NCBI GenBank assembly: GCA_934155005.1
Contig: CAKPGR010000016.1
Span: 1-21,917 of the forward strand
Length of the DNA: 21,917 nucleotides
Reading direction: 5' to 3'
Source: an uncultured Bacilli bacterium
Lineage (GTDB): Bacteria > Bacillota_I > Bacilli_A > RF39 > UBA660
Shown here: positions 1 to 7,395 of the stretch, in pieces
How the letters are laid out: each line of letters starts with the position of its first letter
Numbering within the stretch: position 1 is the stretch's first letter
Notes under the pieces: model-generated
Database searches by the model: none
Seen by the model: only the letters and a program-made list of their open reading frames with translations
Told to the model about the DNA's origin: nothing
Program-made: the position numbers and the translations under genes

Positions 1-27
1 AAAAAGAGGGTTTTATACCCCCCCCCC
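1..27 (-). repeat. Left copy of terminal poly-G leader repeat
   Basis: Read on the minus strand this is a run of ten G, then TATAAAA, CCC, and TCTTTTT. The first 26 bases of the window are identical to the last 26 (21892-21917), in the same orientation. GGGT and ACCC can pair around a 5-base loop, followed by a T-run, so a transcript would carry a short terminator-like hairpin. At this end only the upstream side (28-111) is visible, and the gene it leads into lies off the left edge. The identity is seen directly; a regulatory role is inference. Confidence 0.85.
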
Positions 28-82
28 GACTTTGAAATTTTTTTATCTCTCAGTCAATATTATTATTTTGTTTTACAAATTC

Positions 83-111
83 ATTTTAACAAATATCTTT
101 TATTTTTACAA
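83..111 (-). promoter_or_regulatory. Sigma-A-type promoter facing off the left edge
   Basis: On the minus strand there is TTGTAA (111-106), a 17-base spacer, and TAAAAT (88-83) with an upstream TG that makes an extended -10. Transcription would start near base 76 and run left through about 50 bases of leader into the poly-G repeat at 1-27. This puts the G-run inside the transcribed leader and not between the promoter boxes. The rest of 1-221 is AT-rich with no gene that I can support. Confidence 0.55.
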
Positions 112-221
112 GCACTACTTTATATTTTTATTTCAATATATTCTTCTTCAAATATTTTTTATTCTAACATCTAAAGTCCTAATTTTTTATTAAAAAAATA
201 CTGAAATTAATCAATATTTTT

Positions 222-644
222 TTATTTTCTCTTTCTTATTATATGTATTATTATAAGTAATATAATACCTACTCCACCATATATAACATAATTATCACTT
301 AAATCAACATCAATTTTTTTCTTTTTTTCTTCTTTTTTCTTATCTTTATCATTAATCTTAATTATATATTCGCCATCCTTAGAATAGGAATAATTTTCCC
401 TAGCATATCTAGCTATATAATCTTCATCTTGTAATTTATCTATCTCATTTCTAAGTTCTTTTTCTTCTTTTTTCAGGCTGGTATAATTTTCTGATAAAGT
501 CTGTTGTTCTTTCCTTAAATTATATATTTTATAAATATTATATCCAAGCAAAAATACAAAATATCCTATTATAATAACTGATAAAGTTCCAAAAACAACT
601 AATCTTTTTTTAGAAGCTTTTGGTATTTTTTTCTTTTTTGGCAT
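222..644 (-). CDS. divIC: Septum formation initiator DivIC/FtsB-like, with an extra C-terminal membrane segment
   Basis: This is a 140-residue protein of the divisome FtsL/DivIC/FtsB family, which links the membrane to septal wall synthesis. It has a lysine-rich cytoplasmic N-terminus, a membrane segment (about 15-37), a charged coiled coil (about 40-74) and the family block DYIARYARE (75-83), followed by a GEYIIKI stretch. It is the last gene of yabP-yabQ-divIC, the same order as in Bacillus, which supports the call. The start has an AAAGGTG ribosome site and lies 4 bases after yabQ. What is odd is a lysine-rich linker (100-110) and a second hydrophobic segment (about 118-136) ending in RKRK. 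Typical DivIC is single-pass with its C-terminus outside. The family call is firm; the meaning of the second segment is unknown. Confidence 0.88.
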   Translation of the reverse strand: MPKKKKIPKASKKRLVVFGTLSVIIIGYFVFLLGYNIYKIYNLRKEQQTLSENYTSLKKEEKELRNEIDKLQDEDYIARYARENYSYSKDGEYIIKINDKDKKKEEKKKKIDVDLSDNYVIYGGVGIILLIIIHIIRKRK

Positions 645-648
645 AGTA

Positions 649-942
649 TCACCTTTTATGATTATACCATTTTTTTAATGTATTTTCAATTAAATATCTA
701 TACACTAAAAAACCTATCATTATACATAATAATTCATATATATGAAAATAGCCATTATTTACTTTCATCATCAAATAAAAATAAATAAGTGTATTTAAAA
801 AAACTAAAATAAAAGTACCTATAATTTTAAAAATTTTATTTTTATTATAAATAATTTTATAATTTAGACTTATAAAAAAATTAAAGTATATCCCAAAAAC
901 AAAAGATATAATAATCGTCTTTATTTGAACATCTAGACTCAT
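649..942 (-). CDS. yabQ: Spore cortex biosynthesis protein YabQ-like
   Basis: A 97-residue hydrophobic protein with about three predicted membrane segments (about 6-27, 37-58, 65-85). In Bacillus YabQ sits in the mother-cell outer forespore membrane and is needed for cortex peptidoglycan. The N-terminal hydrophobic block with FGIYFNFFISL resembles the start of the YabQ family. It is much shorter than Bacillus YabQ. The strongest support is context: it overlaps yabP by an ATGA junction and precedes divIC, as in Bacillus. No good Shine-Dalgarno site precedes the ATG, so translation is probably coupled to yabP. Sequence resemblance alone would not be enough for this call. Confidence 0.8.
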   Translation of the reverse strand: MSLDVQIKTIIISFVFGIYFNFFISLNYKIIYNKNKIFKIIGTFILVFLNTLIYFYLMMKVNNGYFHIYELLCIMIGFLVYRYLIENTLKKWYNHKR

Positions 943-1223
943 TTAAACAATTTACTCATAATAGATTCTTCCTTAGCTTTTTTATTTGAATTTTCCATAT
1001 AATTTAGACTATTGATTTTACCTTTTATAGAAACATTTCCTTGATATGTATCTAATTTTATAATTTCTAAGTTTTCCCCTTTAATAACAATATAACCCAT
1101 ATTAGTTTCTAATAAAAATTCTTCATCATCAAAACTATCTATTTTTTTTACCCCTGTAATCATAATATTTTTTCTTTCATTAAGTGTTACACTATGATTA
1201 TAACTAATTATATCCTTGTCCAT
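939..1223 (-). CDS. yabP: Sporulation protein YabP
   Basis: A 94-residue soluble protein of the YabP/YqfC family, made in the mother cell and required for spore cortex assembly. The family pattern is clear: HSVTLNERKNIMITGV near the N-terminus, then SFDDEEFLLETNMG and YIVIKGENLEIIKLD, and a hydrophobic SKLFK end. Its length matches the family. It heads yabP-yabQ-divIC and overlaps yabQ. It has an AGGTGA ribosome site. It lies behind the spoVG terminator (1266-1288), so it needs its own promoter. A CATATATA element just upstream loosely resembles a sigma-E -10 box, but I cannot support a full promoter. Confidence 0.92.
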   Translation of the reverse strand: MDKDIISYNHSVTLNERKNIMITGVKKIDSFDDEEFLLETNMGYIVIKGENLEIIKLDTYQGNVSIKGKINSLNYMENSNKKAKEESIMSKLFK

Positions 1224-1265
1224 TTTATCACCTAATAAAGTATATTCTAAAAAAAAATATATATG

Positions 1266-1288
1266 AAAAAAATCTCTATAAAGAGATT
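1266..1288 (-). terminator. Rho-independent terminator after spoVG
   Basis: On the minus strand a 7-bp stem, AATCTCT (1288-1282) with AGAGATT (1277-1271) around a 4-base loop, runs into a T-tract (about 1272-1266). The spoVG stop codon (1287-1289) overlaps the stem. It separates spoVG from yabP. Confidence 0.85.
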
Positions 1289-1544
1289 AAATCATTTTTC
1301 TATATTCTTCTAAGATAGTATCTTCAAACATTTTTCTACATTCTGGTGTAATTGGATGTGCGACATCTCTATATTCACCACTAGAAGTTTTTCTACTTGG
1401 CATAGCTATAAAAAGTCCTTTTTCACCTTCAATAATTCTAATATCATGAATAGCAAAGCAATCATCTACAACAACTGATGCGATTGCTTTCATCTTTCCG
1501 TTTTCACTTTCAATAATTTTTACATTAACTGATGTTATTTTCAT
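1287..1544 (-). CDS. spoVG: Septation regulator SpoVG
   Basis: An 85-residue SpoVG, a small nucleic-acid-binding regulator that in Bacillus affects asymmetric septation and in other Firmicutes affects virulence and metabolism. The sequence is typical of the family: MKITSVNVKII at the N-terminus, FAIHDIRIIEGEKGLFIAMP in the middle, and EYRDVAHPITPECR near the end. I start it at the ATG at 1544, which has a GGGAGG site 6-7 bases upstream. A longer reading frame from 1571 would swallow that site and the -10 box. It has its own strong promoter (1570-1598) just after veg and its own terminator. Confidence 0.96.
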   Translation of the reverse strand: MKITSVNVKIIESENGKMKAIASVVVDDCFAIHDIRIIEGEKGLFIAMPSRKTSSGEYRDVAHPITPECRKMFEDTILEEYRKMI

Positions 1545-1569
1545 ATTATTCCTCCCTACTTCTATTCTC

Positions 1570-1598
1570 ATTATAAACTATTATTTTTCTTTTATCAA
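1570..1598 (-). promoter_or_regulatory. Sigma-A-type promoter of spoVG
   Basis: TTGATA (1598-1593), a 17-base spacer and a perfect TATAAT (1575-1570) on the minus strand. The start would be near 1563, leaving a leader of about 20 bases that contains the spoVG ribosome site. In Bacillus subtilis spoVG is driven by sigma-H; here the sequence looks like a housekeeping promoter instead. Confidence 0.75.
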
Positions 1599-1604
1599 TT
1601 TGTT

Positions 1605-1826
1605 TTAGTAATTTATTTTAACATTTTTTGTTATAACATCTGAATATGAAAAAGATTTTATAAAAGTTTGACTACGGTTTTTAATTTCAACTAAAAAAAT
1701 ATGATTATAGCTTTCCTTTATGGTTCCACTATATTCTTCAAATTTGTTTCTACCTAAATTACATCTTATAAATGCTTCTTTACCAATATGATTATTTATT
1801 TGTTTTTTTACTTTTTCAATGGTCAT
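1605..1826 (-). CDS. veg: Veg family protein
   Basis: A 73-residue member of the Veg family, small Firmicutes proteins that in Bacillus subtilis promote biofilm matrix expression. Visible family features are an N-terminal helix followed by HIGKEAFIRCNLGRNK, then SGTIKESYNHIFLVEI, and a FSYSDVITKNVKI end, in the same order and spacing as Bacillus Veg. It is slightly shorter than the 86-residue Bacillus protein, lacking the tail. It follows yabG by 8 bases with an AGGAGA site, so the two are probably co-transcribed. The yabG-veg adjacency is conserved in Bacillus. Confidence 0.93.
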   Translation of the reverse strand: MTIEKVKKQINNHIGKEAFIRCNLGRNKFEEYSGTIKESYNHIFLVEIKNRSQTFIKSFSYSDVITKNVKINY

Positions 1827-1834
1827 AAATTCTC

Positions 1835-2611
1835 CTATCTAGGGTAACCAACATACATAGTTCCCTTCGTTTTAACGCCACCTATCCCTGAACTTCCATA
1901 CTTTGTCATTTCTAATATTCCTTTTAAATCAATATCCTTTGTTACTTCTGACAAACTAAGTCTTGATGCTATAATAGCTGGATCTAAGGCATGTATATTT
2001 ATTCTTTTAGGACTAGACGCAAAATTAGCGCCTGCTTTAATTAACTCTTCATAATTTGATTGACAACCACCTGCTATAATAATTAATTTTTCATGACTTT
2101 TTTCATATTCTCTTGCTTTTTTTACTGCTTCTACATAATATGAACTATTTTTATACGACTTAATATCATTTATATTGTTATTTTTTTTATAATAAGCATC
2201 ATGTCCTGTTATAACTAAAATATCTGGTTTATATTCTTCTAGTAAGTCTTCTATTTTATTTTTTACATTACATTCACTTTCAAGTATTCCAGCAGCCCAT
2301 ATATTCATTTTTTTATAATAATTTAAACATCTTTCTAAATATTCATTATCGGCATCTATATGAAGTATTTTACCAGGCAAGTAAAAATAATCATCTCTAT
2401 CTAATCTAATAGGGTCTATTTTATCTAAAAAATCTTCATCTTTATTATCCGTACGATCTGCCTTTTCTAAATCATCCATTTTACTATCAGCACAAAGTCT
2501 AATATTTACACCTGATAAAATACAAATATCATCTTCTATTTTTTCTATCCTAAATAATAAATCATTGTTATATGATTTTCTAGTTACAAAATCTCCAATA
2601 TTAAATTCCAT
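1835..2611 (-). CDS. yabG: Sporulation-specific protease YabG
   Basis: A 258-residue YabG, a mother-cell cysteine-type protease that trims spore coat and germination proteins; SpoIVA is one known substrate and is encoded in this window too. Family blocks are GDFVTRKSY at the N-terminus, LPGKILHIDADNEYL (78-92), DILVITGHD, AGGCQSNYEELIKAGANFASSP and IHALDP. The likely catalytic pair is His137 (in TGHD) and Cys183 (in GGCQS). Their 46-residue spacing equals that of the catalytic residues I recall for the Clostridioides difficile enzyme. It is the first gene of the leftward sporulation block and diverges from gpmI. I could not find a convincing sigma-K promoter; a CATAAAAT element at 2645-2652 is suggestive only. 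Confidence 0.96.
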   Translation of the reverse strand: MEFNIGDFVTRKSYNNDLLFRIEKIEDDICILSGVNIRLCADSKMDDLEKADRTDNKDEDFLDKIDPIRLDRDDYFYLPGKILHIDADNEYLERCLNYYKKMNIWAAGILESECNVKNKIEDLLEEYKPDILVITGHDAYYKKNNNINDIKSYKNSSYYVEAVKKAREYEKSHEKLIIIAGGCQSNYEELIKAGANFASSPKRINIHALDPAIIASRLSLSEVTKDIDLKGILEMTKYGSSGIGGVKTKGTMYVGYPR

Positions 2612-2703
2612 AATATCACCATTTAAGTATATTAAATAGTTCTCATTTTATGAATAATTAAACAAATAATTTTTATACTATATATACAGAATAATTATTT
2701 TTA

Positions 2704-2712
2704 TGGTAAAAT
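2704..2712 (+). promoter_or_regulatory. Extended -10 promoter of gpmI
   Basis: TGG followed by TAAAAT (2707-2712) forms an extended -10 box 21 bases before the gpmI start. No good -35 box lies 17 bases upstream. Confidence 0.45.
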
Positions 2713-2733
2713 ATCTTTGAAAAGAGGGATAAA

Positions 2734-4245
2734 ATGAAAAAGCCACTTGTTTTATGTATTTTAGATGGATGTGGATTAAGAAAAGAAACTAACGGTAATG
2801 CTTTCTTAAATGCCAATAAGCCTAATTTTGATAATTTAGTTAAAATTTATCCTCATACAAGTTTAGAAGCCTCAGGTAAATTAGTAGGGCTTCCAAAAGG
2901 TCAAATGGGTAATTCTGAAGTTGGACATACAAATATTGGCGCTGGGAGAATCGTTTATCAACCATTAGAATTAATTAATCATGCAATTGAAGATAAAACA
3001 TTCTATAAAAATGATAATATATTAAAAATAATTCAACATACACAAAATAATAATTCTAAACTCCATATAATGGGATTAATTAGTAATGGTGGAATTCACT
3101 CTCATATTGATCACTTACTAGCTTTAGTAGACATGTGTAAAAAAGAAGGATTAAATCAAATTTATTTTCACCTTTTTACTGATGGACGAGACACAGGTGT
3201 TCATAGTGGTAAAGAATTTGTAAAAGAATTAGAACAAAGTATTAAACAAAATAATTTAGGAGTTATAACTACTATTTCTGGTAGATATTACGCTATGGAT
3301 AGAGATAACAACTTTGATAGATTAAAATTAGCATATGACGCTATTGTTAGTGGTATTGGCAATCATTATAATTCAACTGATGAATTATTTTGTGATCAAT
3401 ATGGTAAAGGAATCACAGATGAATTTATAGAGCCTTCTGTTTTAGCAAACGGAAAATTAACTGATAATGATGGTATTATTGTATTTAATTATAGACCTGA
3501 TAGATTAAGAGAAATGTTTACAGCAATTACTAATCCTAGTGCTATAGATATGGAAACAGTTAAATTAAATAATGTAAAAATGGTATCTATGATGCCTATT
3601 ACTGATAGTGTTAAAGGAACAAATGCCTTTGATCTTCAAAAATTAGACAATACTTTTGGAATGTATATTGATAGTTTAGGACTTAATCAACTTCGTATAG
3701 CTGAAACAGAAAAATATGCTCATGTTACTTATTTCTTTGATGGTGGTGTTGATATAAACCTTAAAAACTCAAAAAGAATATTAGTTCCTTCTCCTAAGGT
3801 GGCTACGTATGATTTAAAACCTGAAATGTCTGCGTTAGAAATAACAGATAAACTAATTGAAGAATTAGATAAAGATTACTTAGATTTAGTTATCTTGAAT
3901 TACGCTAATGGTGATATGGTAGGACATACTGGTGTTTATGAGGCAGCTAAAACAGCCGTTGAATTTTTAGATCAATGTATTGGTAGATTATATCAAAAAA
4001 TAGAAGAAAAAGATGGTATTTTAATTATCACAGCTGATCATGGAAATTGTGATATTATGATAAATGAAGATGGTACACCTTGTACAACTCATACAACAAA
4101 TAAAGTACCTTTTATTGTTACAAAAAAGGATATTAAATTAAGAAAGACAGGAAAACTTGCTGATATCGCGCCTACAATGTTAGAACTATTAAATTTACCT
4201 ATCCCTACTTCTATGAATGGGGAATCATTAATCGAAAAAAACTAA
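2734..4245 (+). CDS. gpmI: 2,3-bisphosphoglycerate-independent phosphoglycerate mutase
   Basis: A 503-residue cofactor-independent phosphoglycerate mutase that interconverts 3- and 2-phosphoglycerate in glycolysis using two manganese ions. It belongs to the alkaline-phosphatase superfamily. Asp11 in ILDGCG is a metal ligand, and Ser61 in MGNSEVGH is the phosphorylated nucleophile. FTDGRDT and NYRPDR fall in the phosphatase/transferase region, and the C-terminal ADHGNCD carries further metal ligands. Its length is normal for the family (about 510). It has an AGAGGGAT ribosome site. It stands alone here and not in the usual gap-pgk-tpi cluster. Its stop codon sits inside the hairpin of the shared terminator at 4235-4263. 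Confidence 0.98.
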   Translation: MKKPLVLCILDGCGLRKETNGNAFLNANKPNFDNLVKIYPHTSLEASGKLVGLPKGQMGNSEVGHTNIGAGRIVYQPLELINHAIEDKTFYKNDNILKIIQHTQNNNSKLHIMGLISNGGIHSHIDHLLALVDMCKKEGLNQIYFHLFTDGRDTGVHSGKEFVKELEQSIKQNNLGVITTISGRYYAMDRDNNFDRLKLAYDAIVSGIGNHYNSTDELFCDQYGKGITDEFIEPSVLANGKLTDNDGIIVFNYRPDRLREMFTAITNPSAIDMETVKLNNVKMVSMMPITDSVKGTNAFDLQKLDNTFGMYIDSLGLNQLRIAETEKYAHVTYFFDGGVDINLKNSKRILVPSPKVATYDLKPEMSALEITDKLIEELDKDYLDLVILNYANGDMVGHTGVYEAAKTAVEFLDQCIGRLYQKIEEKDGILIITADHGNCDIMINEDGTPCTTHTTNKVPFIVTKKDIKLRKTGKLADIAPTMLELLNLPIPTSMNGESLIEKN

Positions 4246-4263
4246 CCTTAATGGTTAGTTTTT
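4235..4263. terminator. Bidirectional terminator shared by gpmI and the convergent hydrolase
   Basis: An A-run (4235-4241), CTAACC, a 5-base loop TTAAT, GGTTAG and a T-run (4259-4263) give a perfect stem that works in both directions. The gpmI stop (4243-4245) is in the left arm and the convergent gene's stop (4248-4250) is in the loop, so both genes end inside one hairpin. Confidence 0.9.
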
Positions 4264-4958
4264 GATTGCCTCATAAATTCATCAAATATTTTATTAGCGT
4301 TTAAATCATAATCAAGCATTGATTCAGGATGCCACTGAACTCCTATTACAAAATTCTTATCTTCATATTCAACTGCTTCTATTAAACCATCTTCTGAATA
4401 TGCTGATACTTTTAAATTAACTATTTTATCCACATGATAATTATGTCTACTATTTACTTTTATTTCTTTTTCCATAATAATTTTAGACAATTTTGTATCA
4501 TCAACTATATTTATACTATGTGCATATTTATTACCTTTTTGATGATGGTTTATTAAAGTTTCATTTTTAATAGTAGTATCTTCACAAATAGCATTTTTAT
4601 TTTGATCTATTCTACACATCATCTGCATACCAGCACATATTCCTAAAATAGGCATATTTTTTTCTAAGGCATAATTATATATAAATTCATCATATTCATA
4701 CCATTTATATCCACCAGGAATAAGTAAACCATCACACAAATCAACAACTTTTTTTAAATCATCTTTTTCTTCTTCTGTCAATTTTGGTGTGTCTTTTGGC
4801 CTTACTAATTCATATTCAACATCTTGATTTGGGAGTATTAGAAAAGGAATTCCATCTTTTTTTATAATAGCCATCCTAGTACTTTCATACATACAAATTA
4901 CTTTATCATCATCACTTGCCATATCTGGTCTTCCAATAACGCCAATAATTGGTTTCAT
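4248..4958 (-). CDS. Class I glutamine-amidotransferase-like gamma-glutamyl hydrolase (peptidase C26, PuuD-like)
   Basis: A 236-residue protein with the class I glutamine-amidotransferase fold in its hydrolase form. Cys108 in GICAGMQ is the nucleophile, and His210 and Glu212 in GVQWHPE complete the triad. LLIPGGYKWYEYDE supplies the oxyanion and substrate side. Relatives hydrolyse gamma-glutamyl amides such as gamma-glutamyl-GABA or folate polyglutamates. No synthetase or transferase domain is attached, so it probably acts alone. It lies 10 bases after the serine hydrolase and has an AGAGGTG ribosome site, so the two form a unit. A role on gamma-linked wall peptides would fit that partner but is inference. 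Other cytoplasmic gamma-glutamyl substrates are equally possible. Confidence 0.85.
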   Translation of the reverse strand: MKPIIGVIGRPDMASDDDKVICMYESTRMAIIKKDGIPFLILPNQDVEYELVRPKDTPKLTEEEKDDLKKVVDLCDGLLIPGGYKWYEYDEFIYNYALEKNMPILGICAGMQMMCRIDQNKNAICEDTTIKNETLINHHQKGNKYAHSINIVDDTKLSKIIMEKEIKVNSRHNYHVDKIVNLKVSAYSEDGLIEAVEYEDKNFVIGVQWHPESMLDYDLNANKIFDEFMRQSKTNH

Positions 4959-4968
4959 AATAACACCT

Positions 4969-6447
4969 CTATATTCTTTTAATATTTTCTTTATTCTTTA
5001 ATTCAACATTATTAATTAAAGAATAAATATCTTCAAGCATTTTATATTGAATAGCTAATTTTAATGCAGAATGGACAACAGCAGCATCTCTATCCCAAGC
5101 AAATCTAGTTGCATCTATTTTTATATCACCATTTGGAAGCAAAATTGTCTTTTTACCCTTTTCATCAACTTCAACTTTATCTTTCCATGCTGGATCAATA
5201 AATGTCATTCTATTATGAGATCTATTAGATGCCATAAAGAAATATAGTTCATTTAGAGGATCAATAGTTAATTGTGTTCCCGTCCATCCTGCTGATGCCA
5301 AAGCTTTGCCACTCATTGCATGAAATAATTCAGAATCAGACAAAATTGGATTTTTACTATAACAAAGCATACCTAAATATTGAACATATTTTTCTTTTCC
5401 ATCTTCAATATATTTTTTACCTGTTCTATTTTTAGCCATCATTTCTATATATTTTTCATCTATAACTTGTCCATCAATCATACCCTTTGCTAAATTTGTC
5501 ATATCATTTGCTGTTGAAAATAATCCAGCATGTCCACTTAAAATACCATCTGGTTGTCCCATTATTTGCGCTTTTGAATCATATGCAATACCTTTTTTTA
5601 CATTTGTTGTTATACTAAAATTACCATCTTTATAATATTTACCATCTAAATTAGTACTAGCAACTCTATCTAGTTTCATTTTTGGAACAACGACATGTGT
5701 ATCTTTCATATTCATTGGTTTTAAGATATTTTCAGAAACAAAATTATAATAATTCATACTTCTTGCATGTTCTATAACATATTTTAAAACCATAGCGCCC
5801 ATATCAGTATATGGTCTTCTATTAGTTGATTCTTTATCAATTTCTATATCAAATAATATCTTTTCTGCTTCTTCTCTTTTTAATGCTTTATCAACTCTTC
5901 CATTTGTTTTTAATGGTACAGAAAAAGTTATTAAATCATATATAGTAACGCCATTTAAATTTTTAAATTCAGGTGCATACATTTTAATTTCATCATCTAA
6001 ACTAATTATACCTTTTTCTACTAATTTTAAAATACTAATACTTGTAAAAATTTTTGTTATAGAAGCTAAATCAAAAATAGTATCATCAGTCATTTTCTCT
6101 AATGCTGGAATAATTTTACCATTTTCATCTAATGAAACTTCTTGTCTATTTCCAACAACAATCGTTTCTTTATAATTTTTGGTTCCATAACTAAATACCA
6201 TACCTGGAACCATTTCTTTTTTATAAATAAAATCATTTAAATTTTTTTCAATATTAGAATTTTCATATAATTTACTTCTTAATTCTTCTATTGAATAATC
6301 TTTATAATTTGAAATTAATTCAACAACTGGTTTTAATAATTCATAATAATCCTTTTTAGAATATAATCCTTGTTGTTCTATACATGAACCAATATTTTGT
6401 TTTTCATATAAATCATTTATATAATCATTTAAATATTTTTCTAACAT
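4969..6447 (-). CDS. Beta-lactamase-fold serine hydrolase (class C / esterase / PBP-like)
   Basis: A 492-residue enzyme of the beta-lactamase superfamily. Ser129 and Lys132 form SITK, the SxxK active site. Tyr213 in YTDMG is 84 residues later, where the YxN motif is expected, although Asp replaces Asn. The usual HTG/KTG motif appears degenerate, as SAGWTGT (385-391). There is no signal peptide or membrane anchor, so it should be cytoplasmic, unlike most wall-acting relatives. The first 70 residues are a charged helical extension before the catalytic domain. It has a GAGGGGGAT ribosome site and a strong promoter (6475-6502), and is followed closely by the gamma-glutamyl hydrolase. The substrate cannot be read from sequence; a peptide or ester hydrolase or D-aminopeptidase are options. 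Confidence 0.85.
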   Translation of the reverse strand: MLEKYLNDYINDLYEKQNIGSCIEQQGLYSKKDYYELLKPVVELISNYKDYSIEELRSKLYENSNIEKNLNDFIYKKEMVPGMVFSYGTKNYKETIVVGNRQEVSLDENGKIIPALEKMTDDTIFDLASITKIFTSISILKLVEKGIISLDDEIKMYAPEFKNLNGVTIYDLITFSVPLKTNGRVDKALKREEAEKILFDIEIDKESTNRRPYTDMGAMVLKYVIEHARSMNYYNFVSENILKPMNMKDTHVVVPKMKLDRVASTNLDGKYYKDGNFSITTNVKKGIAYDSKAQIMGQPDGILSGHAGLFSTANDMTNLAKGMIDGQVIDEKYIEMMAKNRTGKKYIEDGKEKYVQYLGMLCYSKNPILSDSELFHAMSGKALASAGWTGTQLTIDPLNELYFFMASNRSHNRMTFIDPAWKDKVEVDEKGKKTILLPNGDIKIDATRFAWDRDAAVVHSALKLAIQYKMLEDIYSLINNVELKNKENIKRI

Positions 6448-6474
6448 ATTTTATCCCCCTCAAATTTACTTAAT

Positions 6475-6502
6475 ATAATAGCACTATTTTTATTTTTGTC
6501 AA
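6475..6502 (-). promoter_or_regulatory. Sigma-A promoter of the serine hydrolase unit
   Basis: A perfect TTGACA (6502-6497), a 16-base spacer and TATTAT (6480-6475) with an upstream TGC (extended -10) on the minus strand. The start codon is 28 bases further on. Confidence 0.8.
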
Positions 6503-6569
6503 TTTATTACTAATTTTCATTTACTAAAGTTTCTTTTTTATAATCCTTTATTCATTGAATCTTTTTTCA

Positions 6570-7172
6570 TTACATTTTTTCTAATACTTTAATTTTTCCT
6601 GAAAATAAATATTCACATGTTACATCATCAATATCAGTCAAATTTGCAGTCCAATATTCTTTTGCTTGTTCATACATTTTACTTATACTTTCAGCTCTAC
6701 TAGGTAATAAGGTATCACTTGATTTAAATAATTCACCTGTTACTTCTACTTTAAATAAATCAATTTCGGAATTTCTTTTTAGATTATCCCTCCAATATTC
6801 TATTTGATTATTATCGCACAAATATATGGCATTTTTTCTACTTATAATATCTGGATAAAAATCTTTTCTTACTGCTTCTAAAATCATTTCCCTTTGTAAA
6901 GCAGAATAATTAGATAACATATTTCTTGCTGTTTTAAGCATTTTAATATATGTTTCTTTATCTTGTTCATTTTCTAAATATGAATCAATAACTCCAACAA
7001 ATGATATTTCGTCACCTAAATTAGTTAAAATCTTACCATTAAAATTTAAACCATTACGCCAATAATCAGATATATAATCTTTAGTATTATCTATTTCATT
7101 ACCAACTTTCCATATATCTTTCCTTTTTTCAACATTATTAAAATGATACATTTCTTTATTTTCTACAAACAT
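6570..7172 (-). CDS. DUF2441-like protein of unknown function
   Basis: A 200-residue soluble protein that resembles the DUF2441 family. The recognisable blocks are an N-terminal YHFN...IWKVGNEID, a central REMILEAVRKDFYPDIISRKNAIYL stretch (broken here for length), and KVEVTGELFKSSDTLLP followed by AKEYWTANL. No catalytic motif, signal peptide or membrane segment is visible. I start it at the ATG at 7172 behind GAGGGGGA; a TTG frame from 7196 would include that site. It has its own promoter (7200-7228) and appears monocistronic. Proteins of this kind are often accessory, but nothing here shows what it does. The family match is from memory. Confidence 0.65.
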   Translation of the reverse strand: MFVENKEMYHFNNVEKRKDIWKVGNEIDNTKDYISDYWRNGLNFNGKILTNLGDEISFVGVIDSYLENEQDKETYIKMLKTARNMLSNYSALQREMILEAVRKDFYPDIISRKNAIYLCDNNQIEYWRDNLKRNSEIDLFKVEVTGELFKSSDTLLPSRAESISKMYEQAKEYWTANLTDIDDVTCEYLFSGKIKVLEKM

Positions 7173-7199
7173 AAAAATTCCCCCTCTTCTTAGCAAAAT

Positions 7200-7228
7200 A
7201 TATTATTACTTATTAATACAAAAGTCAA
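7200..7228 (-). promoter_or_regulatory. Sigma-A-type promoter of the DUF2441-like gene
   Basis: TTGACT (7228-7223), a 17-base spacer and TAATAT (7205-7200) on the minus strand, about 28 bases before the ATG. Confidence 0.6.
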
Positions 7229-7262
7229 TCTTTATAAACTATTATATTAACATTTATAAAAC

Positions 7263-7287
7263 AAAAAAAAACGGACTTATAGGTCCG
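7263..7287 (-). terminator. Terminator of the tRNA-Leu gene
   Basis: On the minus strand CGGAC and GTCCG (7287-7283 with 7276-7272) pair around a 6-base loop, followed by a run of nine T (7271-7263). It lies about 15 bases past the tRNA CCA end. Confidence 0.85.
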
Positions 7288-7301
7288 AATTTAAATCAAT
7301 C

Positions 7302-7387
7302 TGGTACCGGTCAAGGGACTTGAACCCTCACGATATTGCTACCAATGGATTTTGAGTCCATCGCGTCTACCATTCCGCCAGACCGGT
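7302..7387 (-). tRNA. tRNA-Leu (anticodon CAA)
   Basis: An 86-base tRNA on the minus strand with a 7-bp acceptor stem (ACCGGTC with GACCGGT). The anticodon stem ATGGA/TCCAT closes the loop CTCAAAA, giving anticodon CAA, which reads UUG. A long variable region fits a class II tRNA. The T-arm is GAGGG-TTCAAGT-CCCTT. The discriminator base is A and the CCA tail is encoded. It has its own promoter (7396-7424) and terminator, and lies just downstream of scpB. Confidence 0.96.
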
Positions 7388-7395
7388 ATAAGAGA

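Noticed and set aside
939..1223. Mycoplasma-type code (TGA as Trp)
   Set aside because: Several genes end at TGA with proteins of normal length, and Trp is encoded by TGG.
2645..2652. CATAAAAT as a sigma-E or sigma-K promoter for yabG
   Set aside because: No matching -35 element lies at the right spacing, so I did not call a promoter.
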